Below, piece after piece: positions 50,701-58,600 of a stretch of DNA of 64,000 nucleotides (within the stretch, counting starts at the first letter, position 1; each line of letters starts with the position of its first letter). The position numbers and the translations under genes were made by a program. This DNA comes from Certhia americana. Lineage: Eukaryota; Chordata; Aves; Passeriformes; Certhiidae. The stretch is taken from contig CM031858.1 of the NCBI GenBank assembly GCA_018697195.1, positions 86,611,604 through 86,675,603 on the forward strand, written 5' to 3'. The notes beneath the pieces were generated by a model. It was given only the letters and a program-made list of their open reading frames with translations. It was not told the DNA's origin and did not search any database.

Positions 50701-53280
50701 ACTCATTTTCCTTTCAGTTGTTAGGTAGAGTCTTAGCTGAATTATTGGTGCAGTAGCAATTGTACTGACCTAAAGAAGGTTATTCTAGATTTATCTTATC
50801 ATAAATAAGAGCAGAATTTAGCTTAGTCCAATACCTAACCAGTGTTAGCAGAGTAAATAATTTCCTGTGAAATGTTTACAAACAGGAATAACAGTTTGTT
50901 CTCTTCCTGTCTCACAAGAAAAAATAGCTTTTGTTTTACAGTTCTTACTGTGCTCAGTTTGAAAATGTGAGGGAGTGAGGGAGTGAGTAAGGTCTGTGAG
51001 AGTCAGGGGGTATGTGTCAGAGCAGTCCTGGATGCATTTGGTTTGGTGCTTCCGCAGAAGTGTCCAAAATGTGGAAATTTGTTCCACATTTGGTTTTCCA
51101 GTTCACTTTTGCATCAGAAAGATATAATGTCATCTAGATAGCTACCCTGCGAAAGTTTGGTCCCCTGTATTTTTTAGCATGGCACTATTGTCTGGTGGCC
51201 AAAGAAACTATGGTCCCTGTTTGGTTGTTGATGTTACAGAGGGTAAAAAAAAAAGCATTCAGGAGAGAGGCAGTGCATGCACCTAAGCAGGTGAAGTACA
51301 CAGGCAAATCTTGGAGTTTAACATGACAGAAATATTTCTACTGCAGCTTTCTTGGATTTTTTTTCTTCCACTTCTGATACAGTTCATTTTGATACAGAAA
51401 TAAGCTTTGGGTGAGTCACTGAGACCTTAAGATCCTAAGGTATTCTACAGCCTATGTCTAGAAATTAACACTTGTCACCATGGACATTTTGGATATCAAA
51501 TCTGAGAAACCAGAAGGGGTGCCAGTGATGAGAACTGACTCAAAAGTCCTGTTGGGTATTCTTCACCAAGGAGACCAAAGCATTTTCTGACGTTTATTTC
51601 TCTTCTGGTAGTACTTTTTTGGTCTTTCTTAAACTTGGCTTTGTCAGTTTCATTTAACCTTGCAGTGCTTTAAGCTCAGTATTGTGGTAAACTTGGGAGG
51701 TGTTGCTGATCAGTATTGTAGGAAAACTGGATATCCTAAAAGGCCATTATGCAGACCTCTTGGTGGTGTTAAATAATACAAATAATCTAGGAGAAAGGAG
51801 TGAGCTTTGAAAAAAAGTTTTTAAGTATAGGTTTGTTAATGGAAGAACTAGAAATGTGGCATTCCCAGCTCATATGATTAACCTCAGCATGAAAATGGTG
51901 AGATGAAAGTGGTTTGACAATCAAACATAGATCCCATTCATTCAACCTGCATGGTATCAAATGGTCAGATATGCCATATTCTTCCTTTATCTTATCCCCT
52001 TATTTTTTATGCCAATCCACTCCCTTCTCTCCCTCCTGCTCAACCCTTGAGTGTGACCACCCAGTTTCAGTTACATGGACTGAATATCTTAGTAAATGAG
52101 AGATCTTTATTGTGCTAAATGATGCAAGAACTCTTTGACCACTCTTTGCAATTGATTTCGCTAAGATTAGTTTCCTCTAGAGTTCACTGTTTTGAGGCTC
52201 CAAATATATTCTATGCAGTATTAAGTCACTGTTTGTGCTTTGCATGCAATTTCAACTTTTCAATGTGCATTTTGTACTTGAGAAACATTAAAGTGTGAAC
52301 ACCCCACTTGTGTCTTGAATTAAAGCCTGTCCACCTGAATGAAAATCATAGCACCAATAAAACCAGGAGGACATTGATGCTCAGTGTGTGCAGTCACACA
52401 CTCACTTGTTTGTGAATAAAAAAACAATTACAAAATTTAAAACTCTTGCCAGGGCTAGTGTTCAGAACACTCAATGGAAAATTTAGAAACAAGATTTTGG
52501 CTTAGATTTCTCATTTAAATTCAGCTAAAATGCTGCAGACTACCAATTGCAAAGATTACACAAATGGCACTAGGATGGGGGAGCATTACAAAAGAAAGGG
52601 GAGCATATATGAAAACAGTAGTTCTAATGATTTTAATCAACTATAAAGTAGTCATGTTTATAGTCTTTTAACTTCTGGGGGGAAGGGTTTTACACATTTA
52701 AAAGATTCTCAAAGGATTTAATAGTGATAAATCCAATAGATCCCTATAAAGACCCCAAAGACCTTTTAAAAAATTCTTATGAAATTATAAAATAATAGGG
52801 TAGATGATACTTTCTATGGACTGAAAAATCAACTGATACAATTTCAGAGAAAAAAAAAGTCTTAAAAAGATGGGAAATTTTTCCTTAAAACTTTTTGGTT
52901 TTTTTCCTTAAAAATTTTTTGTTTAAATATCAAATGACAAATGTATTTTTACCTGACTGTTTGGAGTTGCTGTTGATGCTCCCATGAATTTGTCATAGGG
53001 CATTACTCAGTGTTTATGAACTGAGGCCCTAAACAGATAGCAACTTTTGATTTGATTGAGCTTGCATGTTAACAGGGGGTTTTGCAGCTGAAAGTCTTGT
53101 GTAATTATTGATTCTAATTGTTTGCATTTTCTTTGTGTGTTTTGTTTTGTTTGGGTTTTTTTTGTCTTGTCTGTTTTTGGAATTTATGACTGTGCAGTGA
53201 GAAGGACACTAAAGAGTGGGCTAACACCAGAAGAAGCCAAAGCACTGGGCCTCATCAGCACTTCTGAGATGCAGGTCTGA
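3076..53280 (+). CDS. FHOD3: FHOD3 formin, C-terminal third (partial, multi-exon)
   Basis: FHOD3 is a cytoplasmic actin-assembly protein of the FHOD formin subfamily, needed for sarcomere organisation in heart and skeletal muscle. The joined exons 3076-3234, 11008-11190, 15734-15853, 16337-16498, 26701-26891, 28466-28658, 36842-37013, 39011-39172 and 53198-53280 make 1425 nt, that is 474 residues plus a stop with no frameshift. The optional exon 34240-34263 adds 8 residues. In the local numbering (1 = first residue at 3076), most of the FH2 domain spans about 1-330, a variable linker about 337-410, and the DAD about 415-460. FHOD3 is preferred over its paralogue FHOD1 because of the near-exact match to remembered FHOD3 sequence (for example [25 protein letters not shown]) and because of the muscle T(D/E)5XE exon. 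The N-terminal GBD/FH3 half, the FH1 domain and the start of FH2 lie upstream of the window. Splice sites were read directly; orthology is from memory of the family. Confidence 0.95.
4769..4783 (+). other. Candidate 15-nt microexon (LEAKD), unproven
   Basis: An acceptor tctgtccccacag is followed by CTTGAAGCTAAGGAT and then a consensus donor gtgagt. The 15 nt are a multiple of three and would insert LEAKD between NKEGIE and KILTMIP without shifting frame. A second donor (cag|gtattt, 4811) would give a 42-nt in-frame exon encoding [15 protein letters not shown] third (ATGG|gtaagt, 4833) gives 64 nt and breaks the frame. I know of no FHOD3 isoform with this insert, so this may be a chance arrangement of splice-like sites. 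Confidence 0.2.
6784..6831. repeat. 24-bp tandem duplication (2 copies)
   Basis: Two adjacent 24-bp units (6784-6807 and 6808-6831) differ at one base (ccctCcat versus ccctGcat). Each unit contains the interrupted palindrome GGTGT-GCT-ACACC. Confidence 0.9.
8305..8701 (+). mobile_element. CR1 LINE, 5'-truncated 3' end
   Basis: This is a degraded non-LTR retroposon fragment of the avian/reptilian CR1 family in + orientation. Recognisable CR1 sequence starts near 'actgagggagctgggcctgt'. It includes a reverse-transcriptase C-terminal remnant readable at 8425-8634 ([25 protein letters not shown]) and ends in the CR1 tail 'gtcccttccaatgtaact...gggattctgtg'. Only the last ~400 bp remain, as is usual for 5'-truncated insertions. 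The 147-codon open frame on the opposite strand (8233-8676) is its antisense shadow. Exact boundaries are approximate and I did not find clear target-site duplications. Confidence 0.9.
9243..9347. repeat. (ATGG)n microsatellite with 10-N gap
   Basis: A perfect tetranucleotide array is interrupted by ten Ns at 9291-9300. The gap is an assembly artefact, so the true length is unknown. The MDGW-type open frames across it are meaningless. Confidence 0.98.
11008..11190 (+). CDS. FHOD3: FHOD3 exon: FH2 domain, KILTMIPT...DYEIVEK
   Basis: This 183-nt exon (61 codons, phase 0/0) encodes local residues 54-114. The acceptor is ggttgcctgcacag and the donor is AAAAG|gtgagg. [19 protein letters not shown] is the FH2 helix that in formins reads roughly L-x-x-x-P-T-x-E-E. 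It is followed by [22 protein letters not shown], the FHOD version of the 'G-E-Q-F-hydrophobic' core of the FH2 helical bundle. There are no stops or indels. Open frames on the opposite strand across this exon are shadows. Confidence 0.96.
11191..15733 (+). other. FHOD3: FHOD3 intron, 4.5 kb
   Basis: This phase-0 intron runs from gtgagg to ttcttatggtag and uses a TAG acceptor rather than the commoner CAG. It holds a short CR1 3'-end fragment near 14861-14931. Otherwise it is AT-rich sequence with A/T runs; I see no further exons. Confidence 0.85.
14861..14931 (+). mobile_element. CR1 LINE 3'-terminal fragment
   Basis: The stretch 'gtcggaactagatgatcttc', then 'ttccaatac...ccattctatgattctgtg', is the diagnostic 3' end of avian CR1 elements (GGACTAGATGATCT...CCATTCTATGATTCTATG). 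Only about 70 bp survive, in + orientation. Confidence 0.85.
15734..15853 (+). CDS. FHOD3: FHOD3 exon: FH2 domain with GNFLN motif
   Basis: This 120-nt exon (40 codons, phase 0/0) encodes local residues 115-154, [20 protein letters not shown] to [10 protein letters not shown]. The donor is AACCAAC|gtaagc. GNFLN (147-151) is the FHOD form of the most conserved FH2 signature (GN-Y/F-hydrophobic-N), in the core of the actin-binding helical bundle. FH2 dimerises head to tail and caps barbed ends processively. The exon joins in frame to both neighbours. The open frame that continues past the donor is intronic read-through. Confidence 0.96.
15854..16336 (+). other. FHOD3: FHOD3 intron, 483 bp
   Basis: This is the shortest intron in the window, phase 0, running from gtaagc to a long pyrimidine tract and tttacag. 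Nothing else is seen in it. Confidence 0.9.
16337..16498 (+). CDS. FHOD3: FHOD3 exon: FH2 domain, [11 protein letters not shown]...ITRSAK
   Basis: This 162-nt exon (54 codons, phase 0/0) encodes local residues 155-208. The acceptor follows a T-rich tract (ctctttacag) and the donor is CCAAG|gtatgt. [18 protein letters not shown] corresponds to the FH2 block F-x-L-x-x-L-x-K-hydrophobic-x-x-x-K-x-x immediately after the GNxxN signature. In other formins this block holds a conserved lysine at the actin interface. [31 protein letters not shown] follows, matching FHOD3 closely. There are no frame disruptions. Confidence 0.96.
16969..17003 (-). mobile_element. Possible degenerate CR1 tail
   Basis: 'cacagaacagctggggttgg', then 'acaggacct', resembles the reverse complement of a CR1 3' end (ATCACAGAAT..GGGTTGGAAGGGACCT). 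The match is short and diverged, so it may be chance. Confidence 0.3.
20152..20219. repeat. Inverted repeat, 14-bp arms, 40-nt loop
   Basis: The left arm AATTGTGGGTTTTT (20152-20165) is perfectly complementary to the right arm AAAAACCCACAATT (20206-20219). The right half of the 40-nt loop ends in a poly-A run that extends the pairing-prone region. Confidence 0.85.
21693..21715. repeat. 23-bp palindrome
   Basis: Eleven-base arms TAGAATTAGAA and TTCTAATTCTA flank a single central A at 21704. CC on the left and GG three bases beyond the right arm could extend the pairing. Confidence 0.85.
25321..25344. repeat. Poly-T tract
   Basis: An almost pure T run is interrupted by a single C; it is simple intronic sequence. 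A similar tract lies near 19069-19096. Confidence 0.9.
26701..26891 (+). CDS. FHOD3: FHOD3 exon: FH2 C-terminal helices, [10 protein letters not shown]...RRIIN
   Basis: This 191-nt exon encodes local residues 209-271 plus two bases (AG) of codon 272. The acceptor is tctgtattttcag and the donor is AACAG|gtacag, so the exon leaves phase 2. [31 protein letters not shown] and [20 protein letters not shown] form the long helices near the FH2 C-terminus (the 'post' side, where the lasso of the partner subunit docks). The split arginine codon AG|A is completed by the next exon, which confirms both splice sites. The open frame continuing through the donor is intronic. Confidence 0.96.
26892..28465 (+). 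other. FHOD3: FHOD3 intron, 1.6 kb
   Basis: This phase-2 intron runs from gtacag to a T-rich tract and ttttccag. It is AT-rich with no recognisable element; the short open frames in it (26969-27369, 27655-28053) are judged spurious. Confidence 0.85.
28466..28658 (+). CDS. FHOD3: FHOD3 exon: end of FH2 and basic coiled segment
   Basis: This 193-nt exon holds the last base of Arg272 plus 64 codons (local residues 273-336) and ends in phase 0 at ATAACAGAT|gtaagt. [24 protein letters not shown] ends the FH2 fold. The following [28 protein letters not shown] is a highly charged helix, the FH2 tail common in formins. The exon ends with KMITD. Splicing then proceeds either directly to SGKF (36842) or through the muscle microexon at 34240, and both choices are in frame. 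Confidence 0.96.
29147..29168. repeat. (AT)n dinucleotide repeat
   Basis: This is a perfect TA/AT run followed by imperfect acatatacat repeats to about 29187. Confidence 0.9.
29413..29443. repeat. 31-base poly-T run
   Basis: This is an uninterrupted run of 31 T. The bases after it do not resemble a retroposed gene on the - strand. Confidence 0.95.
32636..32773. repeat. (GATA)n microsatellite with 10-N gap
   Basis: A GATA/TATC array has ten Ns at 32683-32692 and one slippage error (gataagata) near its 3' end. The true copy number is unknown because of the assembly gap. Confidence 0.98.
34240..34263 (+). CDS. FHOD3: FHOD3 muscle-specific microexon, TDEEEDIE
   Basis: This 24-nt cassette exon is in phase 0/0 between ...KMITD and SGKF.... 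It encodes TDEEEDIE, an exact instance of the T(D/E)5XE motif described in the muscle isoform of mammalian FHOD3. There the threonine is phosphorylated by casein kinase 2, and the insert targets the formin to myofibrils and protects it from degradation. The donor is GAG|gtatgg. The acceptor used here is ...ccagtggcag|ACC. A second AG six bases upstream (tttgtttccag) would add Trp-Gln in frame. Identity rests on the motif, exact length, phase and position. Its muscle-restricted inclusion is inferred from mammals. Confidence 0.88.
34264..36841 (+). other. FHOD3: FHOD3 intron, 2.6 kb
   Basis: This phase-0 intron runs from gtatgg to ccttttcttcccgcag. GC content rises towards the next exon. Several overlapping open frames at 35764-36932 have no recognisable similarity and partly overlap the next exon out of frame. 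Confidence 0.85.
36842..37013 (+). CDS. FHOD3: FHOD3 exon: FH2-DAD linker, Ser/Pro-rich
   Basis: This 172-nt exon encodes local residues 337-393 plus one base of codon 394. The acceptor is cttcccgcag and the donor is CCGAG|gtaagt (phase 1). [20 protein letters not shown] is a flexible, poorly conserved linker. [16 protein letters not shown] is conserved with mammalian FHOD3. [13 protein letters not shown] diverges from the mammalian form as I remember it, and RTRSRASR is conserved again. The exon is markedly GC-richer than its neighbours and than the introns. The out-of-frame open frames across it on both strands (to 37109) are by-products of that composition. Confidence 0.93.
37014..39010 (+). 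other. FHOD3: FHOD3 intron, 2.0 kb
   Basis: This phase-1 intron runs from gtaagt to tgggcttttccag. It contains a candidate 24-nt microexon at 37958-37981 and a short GT/TA repeat near 38764-38782. The 134-codon open frame at 38338-38742 is not recognisable and is taken as chance. Confidence 0.85.
37958..37981 (+). other. Candidate 24-nt microexon (EEQQRQKM), unproven
   Basis: The acceptor cttgtgttccccag and the donor ATGG|gtgagc bracket exactly 24 nt. Inserted in the phase-1 junction between the linker and DAD exons, it would read EEQQRQKM and restore the Gly codon, with no stop and no shift. There is no homology support; pairs of splice-like sites at this spacing can arise by chance. Confidence 0.15.
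39011..39172 (+). CDS. FHOD3: FHOD3 exon: DAD core and two ROCK-type sites
   Basis: This 162-nt exon enters with two bases completing Gly394, encodes residues 395-447 and leaves one base (T) of codon 448. The acceptor is cttttccag and the donor is AAGTCGT|gtgagt. [17 protein letters not shown] (411-427) is the amphipathic DAD helix that binds the N-terminal inhibitory domain. [13 protein letters not shown] is the basic tail. Ser441 (KRSR) and Ser447 (RKSL) have the same spacing as the ROCK sites S1131 and S1137 of human FHOD1. The N-terminal part ([15 protein letters not shown]) is the least conserved. If the donor is ignored, the frame stays open to a stop at 39295-39297. Confidence 0.95.
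40368..40405. repeat. 19-bp tandem duplication (2 copies)
   Basis: Units 40368-40386 and 40387-40405 (cctatttccatgctttatc and the same with g at the c of 'tgc') differ at one base. Confidence 0.85.
41463..41480. repeat. Poly-A run
   Basis: An A run of about 18 bases is flanked by gta and ccc; simple intronic sequence. Confidence 0.85.
43151..43194. repeat. (GT)n dinucleotide repeat
   Basis: An imperfect GT repeat with GTCT and GTAT interruptions, ending at gtgcacac. Confidence 0.9.
44669..44780 (-). mobile_element. CR1 LINE 3' fragment, antisense
   Basis: 'agaatcatagaagcacagag', then 'ttggaaaagacctccaag' and 'catcaagtccaacc', is the reverse complement of an avian CR1 3' end. The terminal repeat lies at the left edge, so the element is on the - strand. 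The right boundary is uncertain. Confidence 0.8.
46778..46789 (-). promoter_or_regulatory. CTCF-like motif
   Basis: On the - strand the 12 bases GCAGCAGAGGGC fit the CTCF core CCASYAGRKGGC at 11 of 12 positions. It sits in a locally GC-richer intronic patch. Occupancy is unknown. Confidence 0.35.
52383..52402. repeat. Small perfect hairpin
   Basis: Arms AGTGTGTG and CACACACT flank a four-base loop CAGT; probably incidental in GT-rich sequence. Confidence 0.6.
53198..53280 (+). CDS. FHOD3: FHOD3 terminal coding exon: DAD tail and stop
   Basis: The exon begins after tttatgactgtgcag. Its first two bases complete Leu448 (T|TG), and 26 further codons run to TGA at 53278-53280. [20 protein letters not shown] (449-468) is the conserved FHOD tail. 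Thr451 matches the third ROCK-type site (T1141 of human FHOD1). Phosphorylation at the three sites releases DAD autoinhibition in the family. The protein ends TSEMQV; the mammalian end, as I remember it, is similar (ELQL). The terminal exon continues into the 3'UTR. Confidence 0.95.
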
Positions 53281-53868
53281 CATCCCAGAGGTGGCAGCAA
53301 GAAGAGCCGTTCATCTGAAGCACACAGGCTGACAACCCTTCAGCGTGGCATTGAACTGCCAGCCTCCTCTGCTGCTCTCAACATCCTGTCCTCTGCTAGT
53401 TCAATTTTAATAAGCAACAAAAAGCAAAACCCCACATCCAGGGCAGAAGAAGGGTGTGCCACAGCTCAGCATGACATTCAAAATGCAACTGAGGAAGCAT
53501 TTGAGTGTTCCTAAGTGGAAGCACATGGCTTCTCTTCTCATGGTGTGTTGATGTGGGTAGGAGGGGGCTCTCTGAGTTATCTGTCATTATGTGAGCTGTG
53601 TTTACGTTGGCTTTCCTTGTGCCCTGTTTTTAGTCATTGTAAATGTATGGTGTTTTGTCAATGCAAGGAATAGTCCTTAAAGAGGCAAAATAACTCCAGT
53701 TACAGGAACCCAAATTTTCCTCAAGCAGATTCATTAAGCAAAGATGCACAGTCTGTACAACCCTGTGGTTTGTTGGGTTTTTTATTATTTTGCCACCAAA
53801 GAATGTAAAAATGTATGTGTACCTTTGTATATGTACAGAATGAATGTGTGGACCTGTGTGCATGTATC

Positions 53869-53876
53869 TGTACATA
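53869..53876 (+). promoter_or_regulatory. Pumilio-type motif TGTACATA
   Basis: This matches the PUF consensus UGUANAUA in the proximal 3'UTR, about 590 nt after the stop. A match of this length is expected fairly often by chance. Confidence 0.3.
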
Positions 53877-54966
53877 TACAGTCATGGTGTGAAATCATGT
53901 TTTTGCTGAAGCCAGCTGGACCATGATTTTCCTGTGGGGCCTTACTGTTCTACCTGGACAGGAGGAGAAGAATGTCTTTTTTGCAGGAACTCAGTGTTGT
54001 TCAGTGTAATTCACCCTGTGGGGCAGGCCATGGCCTGCAATACAAGTGGAGAGTTTAGGATCCTGAATTCAGGTGCATTAGTGCACACACATACTGTACG
54101 TAGCAGCATGCACACAGAGGAAAGAACACAGTTCCTCCCTCTTGTTGAGCTCTGGTTATAATCTGCATTTGTACAGTTTCAGAGAGATCTGTGTCAACAA
54201 TTTTGCATATTCGATAAATGCATTTGGATGCTAAGGTCAAGAAGTTTTGTTCACTTGCCTGTGCCCTTCATGCTGCTTTTCTATACTGCAAGATAATGTG
54301 GTGGTGATTTTTTTTCAATTTAATGAATCTGAATATGAAATAGCCCTGCTAAAAAGCCTGCTGTGTTTTTGCTGTTCTTTACTGGTTTTTGTGATTATCC
54401 TTGATACAAGTGGAGTGGGTACCACAGTAAACAACTCCAATATACTTGCCCTTATCTCACAGTTTTATAACTGACTTTTATAACTGCCCTCAGCATGTTT
54501 GCAGAACCTTTAGTCAACTCATCTGCCTTTAAGTGGAGCAAATAACAGCAGTGAAGATGAATTGAACAGTCACCTCCAGCTGGTGCTGAAGTATTTTGAA
54601 GAGAACTGCAAACTTCAGTAACATAAAAGGAAACTTTTAAGCCGAAGTCTGTATATGGCCAACAGATCCTCAAGGATGCACAAGATTGTCTCTTTCCATT
54701 GCCTTAGCCTTTAAGATTAAGGGTATGTCTGCACAGCAGTAACAGCTGAGACTTTCTTCAAACTGGTTAACTGAGGAACTGCAGCAGTTTAGTCATGGTA
54801 ACAGTTCAATTTTGGCTGCAAAGCACACTTGGAAAATAGAGTCAAATAATTGTCATATGTTGCTTCTGGCACCCAAGCTAGGTCAGGTACTTCAAGCTAT
54901 TCTACTCTGCTCTCTTTAAGGACAGGATAATCACTGAAGATTGTTCAAGAGAGTTGAACCAAACAC

Positions 54967-54972
54967 AATAAA
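54967..54972 (+). promoter_or_regulatory. FHOD3: Poly(A) signal AATAAA, candidate
   Basis: First canonical AATAAA after the stop codon. The downstream sequence is not notably GT-rich, so it is a weak candidate. Confidence 0.35.
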
Positions 54973-55149
54973 CCTTTAAAACCATGGTCATCCATCACAT
55001 TGCGTTGAGAACAGTATCCAGGTGTAGACAGAGCCAGGTAGCTGACAACACAGCAGTGAGACCTGTGCCTGAACATCCTACCTATGCTGTCCACCCTCTT
55101 GATTGTACCATTTCATTCTTTATCTGCCAATGCCTTGGATCTCCCATGG

Positions 55150-55155
55150 AATAAA
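55150..55155 (+). promoter_or_regulatory. FHOD3: Poly(A) signal AATAAA, candidate
   Basis: Canonical hexamer with a GT/T-rich stretch (tgtggttttcccc) about 45 nt downstream; a plausible proximal cleavage site. Confidence 0.4.
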
Positions 55156-55642
55156 AAGTCACTAATGAGCAATGGTTCTTAAGAACAGCATTGAGTTAGA
55201 TGTGGTTTTCCCCTCAATTTGGTAAAAAGACAATTTTGCAAGTAGACAGAAGGCAGTAGTTGGCTAATCAATACAATATGTTGTGTATTTGAAGGCTATG
55301 GAAAGGAAGAAACTGGTTAGGAAACAGAAGTGGCATATAGCTAATTTCACTGTAAAATAGGAAAGACCTATGAGCATCTGGATTTTAAAGTGGATCTTTA
55401 TGTGCTGCTCACCGCCGTGAACTTTTAAAATCTTGCTTAAGGACAAAGAACTGAAGGTAATGGGGGTTCGTGGAGGTGCTTGAAGTCTGAAACAAGAGGA
55501 AGACACCCTGAATGTAAAGGTCATGTTGAACTGTGCTACTTGCTAAGTGGTAAAAAAAGCAAAAATGCAACAAAATACATTTATGTTGTCAGAGATCCTA
55601 TATTTGATTGGAGGGAGAAAATCAAACAAGTCTTTAAAAATT

Positions 55643-55662
55643 AATATTTTAATTAAAATATT
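55643..55662. repeat. 20-bp perfect AT palindrome
   Basis: AATATTTTAATTAAAATATT equals its own reverse complement and contains only A and T. Confidence 0.85.
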
Positions 55663-58600
55663 CTGAATGTGAAAAATTGGTGACCGCTTGGCAGTTGGTG
55701 GCCACTTTCTAACAGGGAACAAATTTGTGTTTCATTTAAGCATACTACAGTGTCTGTCTCTTAAACATAACATAGCTGATGAATTACTAATAGTTGGGCA
55801 TATGTATTTTCCAAATTGTGCAAAAAATTGTGCAAAATTTTATATGCTCCTTATCAAGGGGAACATTAAATATAGAGAATAATATAGGTTGGAATAATTC
55901 AGTGAAAAAAAAAAAAAAGGTGATATCTTTCAGATTCTCTGGATGTGTCTTAGATGTGAAGCAGATTCTTCCTTTTCTGCTCTTCCATGACACTTGTTTT
56001 TCTGTTTGTGCTCTCTATCTGAAAAACTGATAGCAACTTTTCTGAAGAATAACTTGGTCTTGTTTATGCAGTAGTATACAGTCAGATAATTTCCACTGTC
56101 CTCAATGTTTATTGCAACAAGGTCATCAGACATAGTGCAGCACTGTAATTACGGGAGAGATTTCCATTTTGGTTCCTGGTAAAAGTGACCAACTAATCTG
56201 TAAGGTGGCACTATTTCCTTCAGAGTCTGCCAGCATGTCCTGATTGTGGGAATAACATTTGTTCCCCTTCATTTAACTAGTGGCATCCAGGTGAAGTAGA
56301 GGAATTCTTTATAGCTGTACACCTCTCTCTGTCTAGTGAGAGGTGTAACCTCTCACTTGTAACCTTCAGGTTTTAAGCTGCTGCCTGCCCTTCCATCATT
56401 GGAAGAGCTCACCATAAGGATGTAACACTTGTTTTAAGACAAGTTTTGTGTGAGATATGGATTAGTTTCTGAAAAATATGAAATGTTACAATGTAGTAAC
56501 ACATGTTCCCATTTCTCACTCAGAGATCCATGGAGGCTGTTTTTAAACACTTGCAGCCCTAATAACTACCTCTCTTCCCTTCCCAATAGATACAGCCAGC
56601 TGCAAATGCAGTGCCCAGAGCACTGTGTCTGTTTGGCTGCCACCATAATGCCTTCCTGATCTGGATGCTGAGGTAAACTTTAGCACATGAAATAACCTCC
56701 AAAGGGAAGTATCTTAATTTTCTTTCATCTCACTTGATGTTTAAAAGCAGACTGCATGCAAATACTTTCTATAATCTCACTCCCAAGTGGAGATAACACT
56801 CAGTAGCAGTTGAAGGGCTGCAGTGAAGAAACCCCCAGGGAATGCTTGTGTGCCACACTCGAGAGTAAAAAGATCCCTCACAAAAGTTAAATTCATCACT
56901 CTTCACCTTTCAGTCAGGCCAGGCACCAGGCTCATGGATTCCAGATGTTTTATAGCTCCTTGGCTGCTATGTATGACCTTTCTGTTTGATAGCTCCTTGT
57001 CCATAATCCAAAATCAACAACAACAAAAAAAAATGGTTTAATGAGGGTCTTTCTTTCTCCCTTAAATACTGGAAGCAGCTTCAAACACAGTTTTAAAAAT
57101 AATTTTCTTTTTCTCCTTTGATACCCTTTTTTAGTGAATCCCTGCAGTGGTTGAATCTGTCGGCAAAATCAGGCATCAGTTTTGTAGATAGACAAGACTT
57201 CAGCTTTAGCTTAATAGATAATCACATGTGAATATCAAGATATGAGTTATTGTCCCAATTGAACAGAAATTTTGAGTCAGTCTTGATGTGACTGAACAGC
57301 AAGGGCCTCCTGTAAGGTTCTGCAGGACAGCACCTTAAATCCCTGGTACACTGTGCTCTAAATGTACCCTGGCCAGCACTAAAAGCTGCTAAGAAGTTAC
57401 ATTTGAGGTATTCAACAACCACCACAACCCCAAAGAGCACGATGCCATTGTAGGTGCAGCAAACGATTCCTTTTGTCAGGCATCTGCCCTGCAGCAGCCT
57501 CCCTGGGGATGTAACCACAGCAAGTGGCTGTCCAAAAATGCTTTGGAAGCTGTGTGGTTGATGGCAGTAGTCTGTGTTCAGGTTCACTGTGCAGCTGTTG
57601 TTACTGCAATGCTTTGATTTCAGAGAGATGAAATGGGAACAAGGTGCCAGCCCACCAGTTTCATATCCTTCATCCTTCCACTGCAGCTCATGGACAGGCA
57701 CACACACTTCCTGCTTCTATCCAAAGGATGCACGGGAACATGGTGTTAGGCCGAACCAGGAGCATATTCCTCTCTCCTTTTCACTCCTGTAGCTCACTGC
57801 ACATGTTCCAATCCTCCTGTTTCCTTCAGGGCACTGCAGGGCAGTCTGACCCTGGGACAGAGTTGGATGGTGGCTCTGCACTTGCAGCAGGACACAAGAA
57901 GCTCTTGTTTAGGCTGGAAGGGATGCAACTATTGATGTTCCTCTGGAGGAAAAACTGCCAGGTACTTACAGGCTCTGAAAGAAAATAAACTGAAGTGGTT
58001 TTGAATGAGAAAATGTTTGGTTGTAGGCAGCCATTGAAAACCATTCACAAACATTTGAACAGCATGTAAGGCCCATCTTCCTTTACTTCAACTGGGGCAG
58101 CAACTGGCTCAATTGGCATTTCTGATGTGACCCCAAGAAGTTTTGGCAAGCAGTTTAATAGCTACGTAGCAAGGAGTTTCATGAAAAAAAAAAAAATCTA
58201 ATTAGTCCATTTCACATTGAGTGGCAGATAGACATATATTTTGTTTAATCACTAATACGGAGTCTTCTGTGAAAGAAAAGATTTATTTGTAGCATTGGAT
58301 GCATTTCTCCTTTTAAAAGACTGTCTTTGCGCATATAGTGTCCTTTCTTTTGTGAGCTGGGAATTGTAAAAAAATGTAAAGTAGAAGAGGACGTGTTTCT
58401 TAGACGAAGGAGAAATACTGTAAAATTGTGTAAATGTCACTACTCATGTTTTCCCATGTTCTGTGTAGCATAGTGTAAAATAGGCTCTCCAGCAGTGTTA
58501 TTCTGTGAATTGTAATTTAAAAAAACAAGCCATGCATGGTCAGAGATATTATCTTCAGGTCCTTTTGGTTGAGTTTTTGGTTTTGTTTGTTGTTTTCTCA

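Larger units (their letters stand above)
39173..53197 (+). other. FHOD3: FHOD3 last intron, 14.0 kb
   Basis: This is the largest intron in the window (phase 1), running from gtgagt to gactgtgcag. It contains a 19-bp tandem duplication at 40368-40405, poly-A near 41463-41480, a (GT)n tract at 43151-43194, a CR1 fragment at about 44669-44780, a GC-richer patch with a CTCF-like motif at 46778-46789, and a small hairpin at 52383-52402. The open frames in it, including antisense 48297-48711, lack recognisable similarity. Confidence 0.85.

Noticed and set aside
52878..52920. Imperfect repeat of a tttttccttaaaa unit
   Set aside because: A/T-rich low-complexity sequence; two weak copies are expected by slippage and carry no further signal.
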